Assembly (NCBI GenBank): GCA_900556285.1
Contig: USOF01000093.1
Location: 1 to 5,886 of the forward strand
Length of the DNA: 5,886 nucleotides
Direction of reading: 5' to 3'
Origin: an uncultured Collinsella sp.
Lineage (GTDB): Bacteria > Actinomycetota > Coriobacteriia > Coriobacteriales > Coriobacteriaceae
In this document: in pieces, positions 3,964-5,886 of the stretch
Layout of the letters: every line of letters starts with the position of its first letter
How positions within the stretch are numbered: the first letter of the stretch is position 1
Position numbers and translations under genes: made by a program
The notes under the pieces: generated by a model
Database searches by the model: none
Told to the model about the DNA's origin: nothing
Seen by the model: only the letters and a program-made list of their open reading frames with translations

Positions 3964-5864
3964 TTGATTGTCGAGGCGTTTCCTTTAGCTATGACGGTGT
4001 CACGCCAGCGCTCGACGGTATCGATCTGAACATCGAGGATGGCGAGTTTTTCTGCATCCTCGGCGGCAATGGGTCGGGCAAGTCGACGTTTGCCAAGCAT
4101 CTGAATGCGCTGCTGCAGCCCGATGCAGGCACGGTGCGTATCAACGGCATGGACGCGTCCGATCCCGAGCTGGTCTACGACATTCGTTCGACCGCGGGCA
4201 TGGTGTTCCAGAATCCCGATGATCAGCTGGTGGCAACGCTTGTCGAAGATGACGTTGCGTTTGGTCCCGAAAACCTTGGCCTGCCATCGGCGCAAATTGC
4301 GCAGCGCGTGCGCGAGGCGCTGAAGGGTGTGGGCCTGGTGGGCTTTGAGCGCCACGAGACCCATGCACTTTCGGGCGGCCAAAAGCAGCGCGTGGCGCTT
4401 GCCGGCGTGCTCGCCATGGAACCGCGCGTGCTCATATTGGACGAGGCTTCCTCGATGCTCGATCCGCGTGGACGTAAGGGCCTCATGAAGGTTTGCCGCG
4501 CGTTGCACGATCGCGGCATGACCATCGTGATGATTACGCACTTTATGGAAGAGGCCGCCGAGGCCGATCGTGTCGCGGTGTTTCGGGCGGGGCGCGTTGC
4601 CATGCTCGGTGCGCCCGAGGAAATCTTGACGCGGGCGGACGAACTTGCCCAGCTCAACCTGGATATGCCGGCGTCGTGCTGTCTAGGTAGGGCTCTTCGC
4701 GCGAAGGGCGTACCCATTTGTGCACAGGTGCGCGAGGCGGATATGGTCGCCGAGATTGCACAGGTTTATGCTGAGCGGAGCGAGGCGGACGTCGCTGGGC
4801 GGCCCTCCGCATCCGATTCTCGTGTGCTTGACCATGCATCCTCTGCAGCCGGTGGGATGGTCGCGTCGGAACCAGTCATCGAGATTTCGCACCTCTCGCA
4901 TAGTTACACGCTGAGCGCCCGCGAGCGCCGCCGATGGCGCAAGCGCTCGACCACTGTGGGCGCATCGGGCAAACAGGCTCTTTGGGGCAACGATCCAAAC
5001 AGCCCCTGGGCGCTACGTGATGTTTCGCTGACGGTGCGTCGCGGCGAGTTTCTGGGCCTGGCGGGTCATACCGGCTCGGGTAAATCAACGCTGGTTCAGC
5101 ATCTCAACGGGCTGATTCGTCCACAGGAGGGGAGCGTTTGCGCACTGGGGCTCGACCTATCAAGCAAGAAAGGCGCCGCCGCGGTTAAGGCCAAGGTCGG
5201 CGTGGTGTTTCAGTATCCCGAGCGCCAGCTATTTGCCGAGACCGTGGCGCAGGACGTGGCGTTTGGCCCGCGCAACCTTGGCCTGCCGCAAGACGAGGTT
5301 GTTCGCCGTGTCGCAACATCGCTTGCGCGCGTGGGCCTCGACCTTGCTGCGATAGGCGACAAGAGCCCCTTTGAGCTTTCGGGCGGTCAGCAGCGCCGCG
5401 TGGCGTTTGCCGGCGTGCTCGCCATGGAGCCCGAGGTCCTGGTGTTCGACGAGCCCATGGCGGGGCTCGATCCGGCTGCGCGCAGGGATTTCCTGGAGCT
5501 CATCGATCGGCTCCATCGTGAGGGCCTGACCGTTGTCATGGTTTCGCACAGCATGGATGACCTGGCAAATTGCTGCGACCGTATCGTTGTGATGAACGAG
5601 GGCGCGGTGTTTGCCGATGGAACGCCCGCACAGGTTTTTGCGCATGCGGATGAGCTTAAATCAATCGGCTTGGGTGTTCCCGCTGCCCAGCGCATGGCAC
5701 TGGCGCTTGCGAAGGCAGGCGTGCCGCTCCGCTGCGACAAGCTTTATACGGTTGAGGCGCTGGCCGACGAGTTGGCCGGCATGCCGCTAGGCTGCGCGGA
5801 CGGACCTTTGAGGGCGTCGCGTCAGGCTGGTTCCAAGACGGCCACGCAAGAGGAGGGCTGCTAA
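3960..5864 (+). CDS. ecfA: Fused two-domain ECF transporter ATPase (EcfA-EcfA')
   Basis: This cytosolic protein of 634 residues carries both nucleotide-binding domains that power an ECF vitamin transporter, which most bacteria encode as separate EcfA1 and EcfA2. Domain 1 (about 1-255): Walker A GGNGSGKST (35-43), Q-loop Q84, signature LSGGQ (137-141), Walker B LIL-DE (158-162) with the catalytic Glu, H-loop H194. Domain 2 (about 306-592): Walker A GHTGSGKST (369-377), Q418, LSGGQ (473-477), Walker B with E498, H530. Both sites look competent. Each domain keeps the ECF-type tail that dimerises ATPases (LDMPASCCLGRALRAKGVP; LGVPAAQRMALALAKAGVP). A low-complexity linker (about 265-305) joins them. 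Domain 2 has an Arg/Trp-rich insertion at about 318-348, before WALRDVSLTV. The start overlaps the ribU stop. The stop overlaps the next ATG, and AGGAGGG (5851-5857) inside its last codons serves the next gene. It is not a drug exporter ATPase: ribU, the riboswitch and the MITHFMEE-type H-loop region point to ECF. Confidence 0.95.
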   Translation: MIDCRGVSFSYDGVTPALDGIDLNIEDGEFFCILGGNGSGKSTFAKHLNALLQPDAGTVRINGMDASDPELVYDIRSTAGMVFQNPDDQLVATLVEDDVAFGPENLGLPSAQIAQRVREALKGVGLVGFERHETHALSGGQKQRVALAGVLAMEPRVLILDEASSMLDPRGRKGLMKVCRALHDRGMTIVMITHFMEEAAEADRVAVFRAGRVAMLGAPEEILTRADELAQLNLDMPASCCLGRALRAKGVPICAQVREADMVAEIAQVYAERSEADVAGRPSASDSRVLDHASSAAGGMVASEPVIEISHLSHSYTLSARERRRWRKRSTTVGASGKQALWGNDPNSPWALRDVSLTVRRGEFLGLAGHTGSGKSTLVQHLNGLIRPQEGSVCALGLDLSSKKGAAAVKAKVGVVFQYPERQLFAETVAQDVAFGPRNLGLPQDEVVRRVATSLARVGLDLAAIGDKSPFELSGGQQRRVAFAGVLAMEPEVLVFDEPMAGLDPAARRDFLELIDRLHREGLTVVMVSHSMDDLANCCDRIVVMNEGAVFADGTPAQVFAHADELKSIGLGVPAAQRMALALAKAGVPLRCDKLYTVEALADELAGMPLGCADGPLRASRQAGSKTATQEEGC

Positions 5865-5886
5865 TGGAGGCATTCTCATTTGGCAG
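5864..5886 (+). CDS. ecfT: Start of probable ECF transmembrane protein EcfT (partial)
   Basis: ATG at 5864-5866 overlaps the previous stop (TAATG) and has AGGAGG (5851-5856) 7 nt upstream, so initiation here is very likely. Only MEAFSFG plus two bases remain before the window ends. The identity is inferred from position: an S-component and a double ATPase are present, and the coupling membrane protein EcfT is the only missing part of the complex. Residues seen do not by themselves prove it. Confidence 0.7.

Noticed and set aside
3711..4541. 276-codon minus-strand frame opposite ribU and the ATPase gene
   Set aside because: It lies antisense to two well-identified genes, is His/Arg-rich as expected from reversed GC-rich codons, and shows no domain.
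1..5886. tRNA genes, CRISPR arrays, integrase or transposase genes, toxin-antitoxin or defence genes
   Set aside because: I looked for cloverleaf ends with TTCGA-type loops, regularly spaced repeats, and catalytic motifs of recombinases or nucleases on both strands, and found none. The only GTTCGAA (1711-1717) has no tRNA-like stems around it.

Overview
The window looks like chromosomal DNA from a high-GC, Gram-positive gut actinobacterium of the class Coriobacteriia, with Collinsella or a close relative as my best guess. This is inference from strongly G/C-ending codons, clear Shine-Dalgarno sites, a single-chain double-ATPase ECF protein, and the remnant of a ParB-like/BMP-type protein that I associate with Coriobacteriia and Clostridia. 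No taxonomic marker gene is present.

Layout. (1) Positions 2-61 hold the last 19 codons of an unidentified plus-strand gene. (2) Positions 130-640 hold a decayed gene: a good ribosome site and start, a nonsense codon after 14 codons, an internal deletion that changes frame, and a lost 3' end. (3) Positions 641-1737 are about 1.1 kb with no convincing intact gene. This tract holds a promoter-like site, a strongly foldable stretch that includes a T-box-antiterminator-like stem with an altered core, a 16-bp perfect inverted repeat inside a larger hairpin, two terminator-like hairpins, a minus-strand gene fragment, a pair of 29-nt inverted repeats 180 nt apart, and a REP-like hairpin cluster. It reads as a graveyard or insertion hot spot. 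(4) Positions 1738-3036 encode an intact guanine deaminase. (5) Positions 3142-5886 hold a riboflavin-uptake operon: promoter, FMN riboswitch, ribU, a fused two-domain ECF ATPase, and the first codons of what should be ecfT.

The operon forms one machine. RibU is the membrane protein that binds riboflavin. The fused ATPase supplies both nucleotide-binding domains. The gene cut by the window's right edge should supply the transmembrane coupling protein EcfT. Junctions are tight: ATGA between ribU and the ATPase gene, TAATG between the ATPase gene and ecfT, so translation is probably coupled. The FMN riboswitch ends 8 nt before the ribU start, its closing helix covers purine-rich Shine-Dalgarno sequence, and no terminator lies in between. 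FMN therefore most likely blocks ribU translation directly. Guanine deaminase is a separate purine-salvage or catabolic unit, with no visible regulatory link to the riboflavin genes.

I did not find a clearly new defence or mobile system. The most unusual signals are the structured tract downstream of the pseudogene, the repeat families at 831-1633, the arginine-rich insertion in the second ATPase domain, and the placing of an ECF energising module under FMN control.
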